A stretch of 64,000 nucleotides of DNA from contig CAVZWW010000003.1 in NCBI GenBank assembly GCA_963779225.1, positions 744,001-808,000 on the forward strand, read 5' to 3'. The notes below the pieces were generated by a model that worked only from the letters and a program-made list of their open reading frames with translations, had not been told where the DNA came from and made no database searches. A program made the translations under genes and the position numbers. How positions within the stretch are numbered: position 1 is the stretch's first letter; every line of letters begins with the position of its first letter. This DNA comes from CAVPCZ01 sp963779225. GTDB taxonomy: Bacteria; Bacteroidota; Ignavibacteria; UBA10030; UBA6906. Below are positions 44,118 through 51,480 of this stretch, piece after piece.

Positions 44118-45544
44118 CGGCGGACGTCCCACAGGAGGCGCTGTTCTTCGTCGACCACCTGCAGATGCAGGGCCATGGCGCCGATGGCATGTGTCGAGCA
44201 GGAGAGGCACGGATCGAAGCAGCGGATGCCCGCTTCGATCCGGTTGAGGATCCCCTCGGTCACCTTTGTGCCGTCCAGATATTGCATGGCCAGCTGCCGT
44301 ACGGTGCGGTTCATGGCAAGGTTGTTCTGAGCCGTGGCGATCACGAGGTTGACCTTCTGCAGGACGCCGTCGTCATTCACTTCGTATTCATGGAACAGCG
44401 TGCCGCGGGGTGCCTCGCACGCGCCCACGCCCCGTGGCTGGTTGATGCTGGCCTTCGCCCGGACGTTCGTGCCGAGGATGTCGGGATCGTTGAGGAGCGC
44501 TTCGACTTTCTCGACGGCAAAGAGGATTTCGATGAGACGTGCGTAGTGGAAGTAGAACGAGTTATTGACTGTTCCTGCATCACCGGCGATCGCCTTGAAC
44601 TGCTTGCGCTCCGCTTCGGCCATCGGCGTATCGATGTAATCGCAGATATTGACACGGGCCAGCGGTCCCACGCGGTACATCCCTTTCGGATATCCGAACG
44701 GACGGTAGTAGGGGAACTTCAGGTACGACCAGTCTTCCGTTGCCTCACCGAAGTACTCATGATACCGTGACGGGTCGAGCTTGTCGGCAATGATGTTTCC
44801 CGCGCCGTCCATGATACGCAGGGTTCCGTCATAGTACTCCAGCGCGCCGTCATCCGCGACCAGGCCGACGAACAACGACCGGAAGTTGCCGAAGTTGGGG
44901 ATATCTCCCTGGAACCTGATATGGATCGATTTCAGCGTATCGAGCGCCATGAGTGCTGTTTCTTTTGCTTCAGGGATCCAGCCGAGGAGGTGCTGTTTTT
45001 GTGCCGGTTCAAACGGTTCGCGCACTCCTCCGGCCACCGCCCAGGGCGTATGAATGCGGCGGCTGCCCAGGACTTCGATGATCTCCTGCCCGAACTTGCG
45101 CAGGCGGATACCGCGTCTGGCGAATTCCTTGTCGTGCGCGATGAGGCCGAATATGTTTCTGGTGGCCGGATCCGCGTCCCAGCCGAGCAGAAAATCGGGG
45201 GATGACAGGTGGAAGAAACTCAGTGCATGGGACTGGATCCATTGTGCCAGGGTGATGAGGCGGCGGAGTTTCTGGGCGGTCTGCGGGATGGCCACCGCGA
45301 GAATGGCATCGCCGGCTTTCGCGGAGGTGATGAGGTGACTGGTGGGGCAGATGCCGCAAATGCGGGAGGTGATGCCCCCCATTTCCCACATGAGCCGTCC
45401 CTCGCAGAATTTTTCGAAGCCACGGAATTCGTTGACGTGAAACCGGGCGTCCTTCACGAGCCCGCTGGCGTCGAGCTGAATTGTGATCTTGGCGTGTCCT
45501 TCGATCCGGGTGACCGGACTGATCGTAATCGTTGAAGCTGACAT
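44114..45544 (-). CDS. hoxH: [NiFe] hydrogenase large subunit HoxH (group 3d type)
   Basis: 476 residues. Carries the NiFe centre of the bidirectional, NAD-linked hydrogenase. N-terminal nickel motif RICGICPTSH and C-terminal motif DPCLSCSTHA, each with two metal-binding Cys. The 24 residues after DPCLSCSTH are the extension normally removed by the adjacent protease. RIEGHAKITIQLD and FRGFEKF are typical for HoxH. ATG 45544 begins right at the conserved N-terminus. The gene overlaps hoxW (ATGA). Confidence 0.97.
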   Translation of the reverse strand: MSASTITISPVTRIEGHAKITIQLDASGLVKDARFHVNEFRGFEKFCEGRLMWEMGGITSRICGICPTSHLITSAKAGDAILAVAIPQTAQKLRRLITLAQWIQSHALSFFHLSSPDFLLGWDADPATRNIFGLIAHDKEFARRGIRLRKFGQEIIEVLGSRRIHTPWAVAGGVREPFEPAQKQHLLGWIPEAKETALMALDTLKSIHIRFQGDIPNFGNFRSLFVGLVADDGALEYYDGTLRIMDGAGNIIADKLDPSRYHEYFGEATEDWSYLKFPYYRPFGYPKGMYRVGPLARVNICDYIDTPMAEAERKQFKAIAGDAGTVNNSFYFHYARLIEILFAVEKVEALLNDPDILGTNVRAKASINQPRGVGACEAPRGTLFHEYEVNDDGVLQKVNLVIATAQNNLAMNRTVRQLAMQYLDGTKVTEGILNRIEAGIRCFDPCLSCSTHAIGAMALHLQVVDEEQRLLWDVRR

Positions 45545-45558
45545 GGTCGGTGTTCCTC

Positions 45559-46095
45559 TTATCCGTAGCGCAGGTACACATGGGAAAGTGCGGGCATCCT
45601 GCCCTCGAGCAGTTCGCTCATCGCCGACCAGATCTGTTCGGCGGTGGGCGGGCATCCGTGGATGTAGGCATCCACGGTAATATATTCATGCAGGGGCCTG
45701 GCCTGGGGCATCAGTTCGGCAATGGTCGGGTATTCGCGGGGAATATGCGGGTTGATATCCGCCAGCTCCACATAGGACCGGTGCAGCACGGCTTCGGTGT
45801 CGATGGCATTCCGCATCGCGGTGACGTTTCCCGTGACAGCACAATCGCCGAACGAGACCACGTACCGCGAATTGCGGCGGATGATATGGGCGAGTTCTTC
45901 ATGCTCGACGTTGGCGACGGCGCCCTCCACGAGGGTGACGTCCACGTCCCGCGGAAATTCTTTGATGTCCGCGATGGGAGAAAACACCAGTTCCATCTTG
46001 TCCGCGAGCTCGATCAACCGTTCATCGAGATCGAGAAAGGACATATGGCAACCGGAGCATCCGCCGAGCCACACTGTTGCGACTTTGGGTTTCAT
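45559..46095 (-). CDS. hoxY: [NiFe] hydrogenase small subunit HoxY
   Basis: 178 residues. Short, cytoplasmic small subunit with one proximal [4Fe-4S] cluster: ligands in WLGGCSGCHMS, SFGDCAVTGN and HGCPPT. No twin-arginine leader, consistent with a soluble group 3 enzyme. Passes electrons from HoxH to HoxU. ATG 46095 is used; 14 bases separate it from hoxH and 17 from hoxU. Confidence 0.96.
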   Translation of the reverse strand: MKPKVATVWLGGCSGCHMSFLDLDERLIELADKMELVFSPIADIKEFPRDVDVTLVEGAVANVEHEELAHIIRRNSRYVVSFGDCAVTGNVTAMRNAIDTEAVLHRSYVELADINPHIPREYPTIAELMPQARPLHEYITVDAYIHGCPPTAEQIWSAMSELLEGRMPALSHVYLRYG

Positions 46096-46112
46096 ATGCA
46101 GGTGGTTCCTGT

Positions 46113-46847
46113 TTACTCTTCGTCGGTTTCTGTGCTGATCCATTCCCCTTTGCGGCGTGCCGTGACGATGTACTTCAGGAACTCCGTTTGCTTTTCCATC
46201 TCCGCGATGGATTCCCCTTTCTTAAAGAGCGCGCCGGTGGGGCAGACCAGCACGCACTTGCCGCACGAGGTGCAGCTCTCGGATGACCCCCAGGGCTGAT
46301 TCAGATCGGAGATGATGGAGCAATTGATGCCACGTCCGGCGATGTCCCATGTATGGGCACCTTCGACTTCATGGCACACGCGGACGCACCGTGTGCAGAG
46401 CACGCACCGGTTCCGGTCAATCACGAAGGTTTCGTGCGACGCATCGATCTCCTTCCCGGGATAAAGATACGGAACGCTGACATAGAGCAGGCCCACGTCG
46501 TAAGCGAGTTCCTGCAGCGTACAGTGGTTGTTGACGACGCAGACCGCGCACTGGTGATTCCCCTCGGAGGCCAGCAGGCCGATAATCATCTTCCGGTACT
46601 TCTTCAGACGATCGGTGTTGGTGTGGACGACCATTCCTTCCAGGGGGCGGGTGGTGCAGGCGGGGGCGAGCTTCGTCCAACCCTCCACTTCCACCAGGCA
46701 GAGCCGGCAGGCGCCGACATCCGAAATGCCGTCCAGATGGCAGAGGGTCGGGATTTCGATTTTGTGTTGCCGGGCGATTTGCAGCAGCGTCTCGTCTTCC
46801 TGCGCGCTGAGTTGTTCGCCGTTGATGGTTAAGGTGACGATGGGCAT
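46113..46847 (-). CDS. hoxU: Bidirectional hydrogenase diaphorase subunit HoxU
   Basis: 244 residues, homologous to the N-terminus of NuoG. An N-terminal [2Fe-2S] domain (LCHLDGISDVGACRLCLVEV) is followed by a His/Cys [4Fe-4S] site (HQCAVCVVNNHC). Two ferredoxin-type clusters then follow (CVLCTRCVRVCHEV and CTSCGKCVLVCPTGAL). It wires HoxF to HoxYH. It starts 13 bases after hoxF. Confidence 0.97.
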   Translation of the reverse strand: MPIVTLTINGEQLSAQEDETLLQIARQHKIEIPTLCHLDGISDVGACRLCLVEVEGWTKLAPACTTRPLEGMVVHTNTDRLKKYRKMIIGLLASEGNHQCAVCVVNNHCTLQELAYDVGLLYVSVPYLYPGKEIDASHETFVIDRNRCVLCTRCVRVCHEVEGAHTWDIAGRGINCSIISDLNQPWGSSESCTSCGKCVLVCPTGALFKKGESIAEMEKQTEFLKYIVTARRKGEWISTETDEE

Positions 46848-46860
46848 GATCTGGGTCCTG

Positions 46861-48513
46861 CTAGACGTGACTGCTGGTATCGTGATCGTTCCCCGAGGGG
46901 ATGAAGGTTTCGGCGGTTGTCAACAGCTCTTCGTATTCATGCCGGAAGAACCGGAGCGTGGAAAGGACCGGATTGGGCGCGGATTGTCCAAGGCCGCACA
47001 GGCTGGTCTCCTTAACCATCACGCAGAGTTCTTCCAGCAGCGCGAGGTCGTTTCTGGTGGCCTTCCCCTTGCCGATTTTGTCCAGGAGGTTATGGATGTG
47101 CACCGTACCGACCCGGCAGGGGATGCACTTCCCGCAGGATTCATCTTTGCAGAAATCCATGAAATATTTTGCCACATCCACCATCCGGGAGGTCGAGTTC
47201 ATCACGATCAGGCCGCCACTGCCCATGATCGAGCCGAGGACACCGAGCGATTCGTAATCCACCGGAACGTCAAGATGTTCTTTGGGAATGCATCCTCCGG
47301 AGGGTCCTCCGGTCTGGGCGGCTTTGAAGTCTGTTCCTTCCGGCGTGCCGCCGCCGATGTCGAACACGATGGTGCGCAGCGGGATACCCATCGGGACTTC
47401 GATAAGCCCGGTGTTGCGGATTTCCCCGGCGAGGGCGAAGACCTTGGTGCCGGAGCTTTTTGGCGTTCCGATGCCGGCAAACCAGGCACTCCCCCGGTTC
47501 AGAATCGGGGCGATGTTCGCGTAGGTTTCCACATTGTTCAGCAGCGTCGGCATGCCCCAGAGGCCCCGCTCGGAAGGATACGGCGGACGCGGACGCGGGC
47601 GTCCGCGCCGGCCTTCGATAGAGCGGAGGAGTGCGGTTTCCTCGCCGCACACAAAGGCGCCCGCGCCGATACGGAGATCAATGCGGAAGTTGAACTGTGA
47701 CTCGAAGATACGGTTCCCGAGCAGGCCGAGCCGTTCAGCCTGTTTGATTGCGAGTTTGAGCCGCTCGATCGCAAGCGGATACTCCGCACGGATATAGATG
47801 AAGCCCTGCTGGGCGCCGACGGCATAGCCGGCAACGGCCATACCCTCGAGGATCCGGTGCGGGTCCCCTTCAAGCACGCTCCGGTCCATAAACGCTCCCG
47901 GATCGCCTTCGTCGGCATTACAGACGACATACTTCACGTCGCTTTTCACCTTGCGTACGATGCCCCACTTCAGACCGGTGGGATACCCTGCCCCGCCGCG
48001 GCCCCGCAGGCCGCTCTTACGCACTTCTTCGATGACATCGCCGGGTTGCATCTCGGTGACGACTTTGGCGAGAGCCGTATAGCCACCTCCGGCAATGTAG
48101 TCCTCAATGCGTTCGGCATCCATCCTGCCGCAATTCTCAAGTACGATTTTGACCTGCGCGGTGAAAAACGGGTGTGAGGTGTCGACAACATGGTCGGTGA
48201 CAGGTTTCCCCTGGAGAAGATGTTCTTCCACTATCCGTTGCGCGATGGCTTCATCAACACGCTGGTAGAGTGTGCCGTCGGGGTCCACTTTCACCAGCGG
48301 CCCTTCCCCGCAGAGCCCCATGCAACCCGTACCAATCACCTCGCACTGCGCGGTGAGATTGTACTGCTGGAGCGACTTCTTAAGTGTTTCCCGGATGGCC
48401 TGGCTGCCGCAGGAAACACACCCTGCGGCGGAGCAGTAGAAGAGGCGGTGCTTGAACTGCTGTTGCCGTTGCTTTTCCTGCCCGGCGAGTTCCTGAAGAT
48501 CTTCAACGGTCAT
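46861..48513 (-). CDS. hoxF: Bidirectional hydrogenase diaphorase subunit HoxF (NuoF-like, NADH/FMN)
   Basis: 550 residues. N-terminal thioredoxin-like [2Fe-2S] domain (YCSAAGCVSCGSQ, CMGLCGEGP). Next come the NADH/FMN domain (LRGRGGAGYPTGLKW, CNADEGDPGAFMDR, GAGAFVCGEETALLRSIEG) and the C-terminal [4Fe-4S] site ESCGKCIPCRVGT. Oxidises NADH or reduces NAD+ for the hydrogenase. ATG 48513 overlaps the hoxE stop (ATGA). Confidence 0.97.
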   Translation of the reverse strand: MTVEDLQELAGQEKQRQQQFKHRLFYCSAAGCVSCGSQAIRETLKKSLQQYNLTAQCEVIGTGCMGLCGEGPLVKVDPDGTLYQRVDEAIAQRIVEEHLLQGKPVTDHVVDTSHPFFTAQVKIVLENCGRMDAERIEDYIAGGGYTALAKVVTEMQPGDVIEEVRKSGLRGRGGAGYPTGLKWGIVRKVKSDVKYVVCNADEGDPGAFMDRSVLEGDPHRILEGMAVAGYAVGAQQGFIYIRAEYPLAIERLKLAIKQAERLGLLGNRIFESQFNFRIDLRIGAGAFVCGEETALLRSIEGRRGRPRPRPPYPSERGLWGMPTLLNNVETYANIAPILNRGSAWFAGIGTPKSSGTKVFALAGEIRNTGLIEVPMGIPLRTIVFDIGGGTPEGTDFKAAQTGGPSGGCIPKEHLDVPVDYESLGVLGSIMGSGGLIVMNSTSRMVDVAKYFMDFCKDESCGKCIPCRVGTVHIHNLLDKIGKGKATRNDLALLEELCVMVKETSLCGLGQSAPNPVLSTLRFFRHEYEELLTTAETFIPSGNDHDTSSHV

Positions 48514-49028
48514 GCGGTCACCTCGTCTGGCTGTTGCTGCCACACCCGGACCCGTTCCACGGCGTTTTCGGGGGTCAATTTGCCGGCGACGCCGTCATCC
48601 AGGACGGCTACGGGTGCCAGTCCGCACGAACCGACGCACCGTGCGGAGACCAGCGAGATCTTGTGGTCGGAGGTTGTTTCGCCGAATTTGGCTTTGCAGC
48701 ACTGCTCCACGGCGTGCTGGATCTTTGTCGCGCCCTTGACATAACATGCGGTGCCTGTGCACAGGACGAAGACGTGCTTCCCCTTGGGCTTGAGTGCAAA
48801 AAAGTGATAGAATGTGGCGACGCCATACACCCTGCTGAGGGGCAGTTTCAATGCGTGAGCGATGTAGATCATGAGATCGTTTTCGAGGTACCCGAACACT
48901 CCCTGCGCGGCGTGCAGCACTTCGATGAGTGCATCGCCCCGCGATTGATGTTTGGTGATGGCACGGTCCAGCAGCTTGAACCGGTTGTCGCCGCTCGGGT
49001 GAGGTTTCTGGTTCGTTGAGGGGGGCAT
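48510..49028 (-). CDS. hoxE: Bidirectional hydrogenase subunit HoxE (NuoE-like)
   Basis: 172 residues. Thioredoxin-like [2Fe-2S] protein with CTGTACYVKGA and CVGSCGLAP (four Cys ligands). VFGYLENDLMIYIAHALKLP and YGVATFYHFF are NuoE hallmarks. It is the first gene of the hox operon. ATG 49028 has no clear Shine-Dalgarno. A sigma54-like promoter lies about 80-90 bases upstream. Confidence 0.95.
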   Translation of the reverse strand: MPPSTNQKPHPSGDNRFKLLDRAITKHQSRGDALIEVLHAAQGVFGYLENDLMIYIAHALKLPLSRVYGVATFYHFFALKPKGKHVFVLCTGTACYVKGATKIQHAVEQCCKAKFGETTSDHKISLVSARCVGSCGLAPVAVLDDGVAGKLTPENAVERVRVWQQQPDEVTA

Positions 49029-49106
49029 TGACGTTGGTCGTTGATGGTTGCTGTTGATGTACAGGGGGCGGCCCTTGCCGGACGGCTCCCTTGATACAGA
49101 GGGGTC

Positions 49107-49121
49107 GCAACTGTCATGCCA
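49107..49121 (-). promoter_or_regulatory. Sigma54-like promoter upstream of the hox operon
   Basis: Minus strand TGGCATG, four bases, TTGC (49121-49107). The GG and GC are in the correct 12-base register; only one position of the -24 element deviates (T for C). Start expected near 49096, giving a ~67-base leader before hoxE. Unlike the STAS promoter, no GCAC/GTGC cluster is seen within ~130 bases upstream. Confidence 0.55.
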
Positions 49122-49218
49122 TGGGGAAAGGGGCAAAACCACGACAAAACAGCGGTAACGTACACGGATGGAGAGGTCTTTTTGTCAGATTTGAGAAGAG
49201 GCTTTCGCTGAATTCCGC

Positions 49219-49881
49219 TCATGAAGCGGGTTTTCTTCGAGCATTCTCCACAAGCCAGTCACACCAGGCGCGGATCCCGGCACCCGATGTACAGGAAGTC
49301 TCAAACACGGTGAGGGAGGGGTTGATCTTGAGCGCATTATCCCGCAGGCCTGTCAGCGAACAGTTAATATAGGGAAGCAGATCGATCTTGTTGATGATGA
49401 GTACCGAGGCATTCCGGAACATCGCCGGATATTTCAGCGGTTTGTCTTCCCCCTCGGTCGTGCTGGCGACCACAACTTTCATCTCTTCGCCCAGGTCATA
49501 GTTCGAGGGGCAAACAAGATTCCCGACATTCTCAATGATCAGGAGCTCCACGCCACGGAGGTCGAGGTTGGTGACAGCTTCGCGCACGAGGTTTGCCTCG
49601 AGGTGGCATCCTCCCCGCGTGAGAATCTGCACGGCGGGAATGTTGTATTTTGCCACGCGGCGGGCATCAAGATCAGTCTGCACGTCCCCTTCGATCACAG
49701 CGATCTTCAGCGTGTCCCTTAACATTTCGATCGTACGTTCAAGGAGCGTCGTTTTGCCCGCCCCGGGCGAACTCACGAGGTTTAACACGAACAGATCATG
49801 GTTTGCAAAGAGTTCGCGGTTCTGGCGCGCAACCTCGTCGTTCTTTTCGAGAATTTTCCGTTCGACGGTGATGACGCTCAT
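49219..49881 (-). CDS. hypB: Hydrogenase nickel incorporation GTPase HypB
   Basis: 220 residues. GTPase that delivers nickel with HypA. Walker A SSPGAGKTTLLE, ENVGNLVCP (metal-site Cys), NKIDLLPY for guanine. The frame is open further upstream, but ATG 49881 fits the family start (SVITVERKIL). It has neither the N-terminal CxxCGC high-affinity nickel site nor a His-rich stretch. It overlaps hypA by four bases. Confidence 0.96.
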   Translation of the reverse strand: MSVITVERKILEKNDEVARQNRELFANHDLFVLNLVSSPGAGKTTLLERTIEMLRDTLKIAVIEGDVQTDLDARRVAKYNIPAVQILTRGGCHLEANLVREAVTNLDLRGVELLIIENVGNLVCPSNYDLGEEMKVVVASTTEGEDKPLKYPAMFRNASVLIINKIDLLPYINCSLTGLRDNALKINPSLTVFETSCTSGAGIRAWCDWLVENARRKPAS

Positions 49882-50240
49882 GGGGGCTCCGGGGCAACAC
49901 TGTCCAATTCGATGTCCACCACCTGCAGCTCGGTGCCGGAGAGAACCGTGGTCTCTGCCGATCCACAGTGAGGGCAAAGCGCGAGCCCGGGTTCGGCGTG
50001 CGAGATGGTGCGGCATGCCGCGCAGGATACCCGGTACGGGACAAAATCCACGGCCAGGATCGCGCGGGTGAGTGAGGTTCCCGCGGTGATGGCCGTGAAA
50101 CAGAATGCCAGCGAATCCGGTACAACACCGGCAAGCGCACCGATGCGGACATTCACGGTGCGGACATCCGCAGCCTGCTCCGGCGTAACATACTGGCTGA
50201 CGATGTCAACGATACTCTGAGCGATGGAAAGTTCGTGCAT
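49878..50240 (-). CDS. hypA: Hydrogenase nickel chaperone HypA
   Basis: 120 residues. Nickel site at the N-terminus (MHELSIAQSI, His2). Zinc-binding CAAC and CPHC (CxxC pairs) in the middle. Works with HypB to load nickel into HoxH. ATG 50240 lies three bases after the stop of the upstream hypothetical gene on the same strand, so hypAB may be co-transcribed with it rather than with hoxE. Confidence 0.96.
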   Translation of the reverse strand: MHELSIAQSIVDIVSQYVTPEQAADVRTVNVRIGALAGVVPDSLAFCFTAITAGTSLTRAILAVDFVPYRVSCAACRTISHAEPGLALCPHCGSAETTVLSGTELQVVDIELDSVAPEPP

Positions 50241-50243
50241 GGT

Positions 50244-50693
50244 CTACTTCTGCATTTGCATCGAGTACCAGTAGACGTACGCATCCCCGAGAGCGTCCTC
50301 GTCGTACGACACATGCGTGGTGTGACTCAACCATGTCCGTGCGCGGGGATGGGTGCTGCGTCCTTCCCCGTATTCCCGGCTGATCAATGACAGCAGCCGC
50401 CGGGAGTTTTCCAGACCGTGGGTGATGACCATAACGCCCGCAAGACGCCCGCTAAGAAATTCCACATCGCACTGATCGACGGGGATGTCGCCGATCGCGG
50501 AGACCGTTGTCCGGTACAGAATCGTTTCGCCCTCTGCGTGCCCGTCTTTCAAACCGACGGTGAGCGCCAGGTTGGCCACCGGGGTTCCCCAGGGTTGTCC
50601 CATGAATCCATCGCGTGTCTGGCAGAAGCCGGTGTCGGGCAGCACCCGGAAGCAGAGGAGTATCGTCAGAGCGTGTCGCGGGAGAGTTTCCAT
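50244..50693 (-). CDS. Hypothetical exported protein upstream of hypA
   Basis: 149 residues. Signal peptide (~1-24, ending GFCQ) and a mature part with GQPWGTPV, VDQCDVEFLSGRLAGV and LLSLISREYGEG. This resembles short periplasmic proteins found in many delta- and FCB-group genomes, but no function is assigned. ATG 50693 is chosen for the signal peptide. A sigma70-type promoter ends seven bases before it, so the message may be leaderless. It precedes hypA by three bases and could relate to hydrogenase biogenesis only by position. Confidence 0.68.
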   Translation of the reverse strand: METLPRHALTILLCFRVLPDTGFCQTRDGFMGQPWGTPVANLALTVGLKDGHAEGETILYRTTVSAIGDIPVDQCDVEFLSGRLAGVMVITHGLENSRRLLSLISREYGEGRSTHPRARTWLSHTTHVSYDEDALGDAYVYWYSMQMQK

Positions 50694-50700
50694 CAAGCGC

Positions 50701-50729
50701 AAAATAGCGAAATTACCGGAAGAGATCAA
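50701..50729 (-). promoter_or_regulatory. Candidate leaderless sigma70 promoter for the exported protein and hypAB
   Basis: Minus strand: TTGATC (50729-50724), 17-bp spacer, TATTTT (50706-50701). Predicted start ~50694, one base before ATG 50693. Confidence 0.45.
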
Positions 50730-50877
50730 TCCCGCTGCATGGGAGGCGTCATTCCGACACCGGCATGTGCATCAGGGTGCCGGAGACACCGCTCTGCGCG
50801 CTGCCCGACGGGATCGTCGCTCGCAAGTTAGCCCGCGGGGAGGAGATAAAGAGAAGGCTTTCCAGGGTTGGAAGAGC

Positions 50878-50906
50878 TGCGGGGCGACAAGGATCGTCGC
50901 CCCGCA
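50878..50906. terminator. Strong stem-loop between convergent/divergent flanks, possible terminator
   Basis: TGCGGGGCGAC (50878-50888), seven-base loop, GTCGCCCCGCA (50896-50906): a perfect 11-bp GC-rich stem. It lies 20 bases past the stop of the small membrane protein gene (minus strand). There is no U tract, so efficiency as an intrinsic terminator is uncertain. Confidence 0.45.
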
Positions 50907-50925
50907 ACATTGCGTGTAAGGTGCA

Positions 50926-51195
50926 TCACTCCATGTTGGTGCCGACGAGACTGAGGAAGGCACCCATAAAGAGCACGAAGAAAATGATGGCAAGGGCGAT
51001 GCCAACCACCATCCAGAGCAACGAGGCTTTGGCCCAGTTCTTCTTGTTCAGGTTGGTGTTGCTGTCAAACGCCCAGACGAGCAACATTACCAGTCCCACG
51101 AGGGGAATGTAGGTGATCAGCAGTGTCAGAAACCAGTCCTTGACAGACAGGGGTTCCACCGGGGGCTGGGAGGGGTGCTGGAGCTGTTGTTCCAT
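50926..51195 (-). CDS. Small two-helix membrane protein, unknown function
   Basis: 89 residues. A proline-rich N-terminus (~1-17) is followed by helix ~20-42 (WFLTLLITYIPLVGLVMLLV), a hydrophilic hairpin with Asn and Lys (SNTNLNKKNWAKAS), and helix ~59-82. The layout is seen in many uncharacterised FCB-group proteins. ATG 51195 has AGAGGA upstream. It stands alone, divergent from glnD. No function can be assigned. Confidence 0.75.
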   Translation of the reverse strand: MEQQLQHPSQPPVEPLSVKDWFLTLLITYIPLVGLVMLLVWAFDSNTNLNKKNWAKASLLWMVVGIALAIIFFVLFMGAFLSLVGTNME

Positions 51196-51446
51196 GGAAT
51201 CCTCTTTATGGTGATTGGTGCATGTGGTTTGGGGGTTACAGTCTGCTGCCGCAGCTATGCCCGAAGGGCATACCGCCGAAACGCATTTGCCGGATCGCGA
51301 AGTGTGCCGGGAACGGTTTCAACAAAGAGAATGCCGCCATGGTCTGCATGGGAAGGGTCGTGCCAGGGCTTCGGCAATATAGAGAATCGTCTTTACAAGC
51401 GCAATCCCGGCCGCAGGAAGTTTCGACCGGCGCAGAACCGGGATGG

Positions 51447-51475
51447 TTGTATCTCCTTCACCCAATCTGTATATT
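51447..51475 (+). promoter_or_regulatory. Candidate leaderless sigma70 promoter for glnD
   Basis: TTGTAT (51447-51452), 17-bp spacer, TATATT (51470-51475). The expected start coincides with ATG 51481, and no Shine-Dalgarno precedes that ATG. Confidence 0.45.
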
Positions 51476-51480
51476 CGGCA

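Noticed and set aside
51256..51272. TATGCCC/GGGCATA hairpin as a regulatory RNA element upstream of glnD
   Set aside because: Only 7 bp with a three-base loop, outside the predicted glnD transcript; no other supporting signal.
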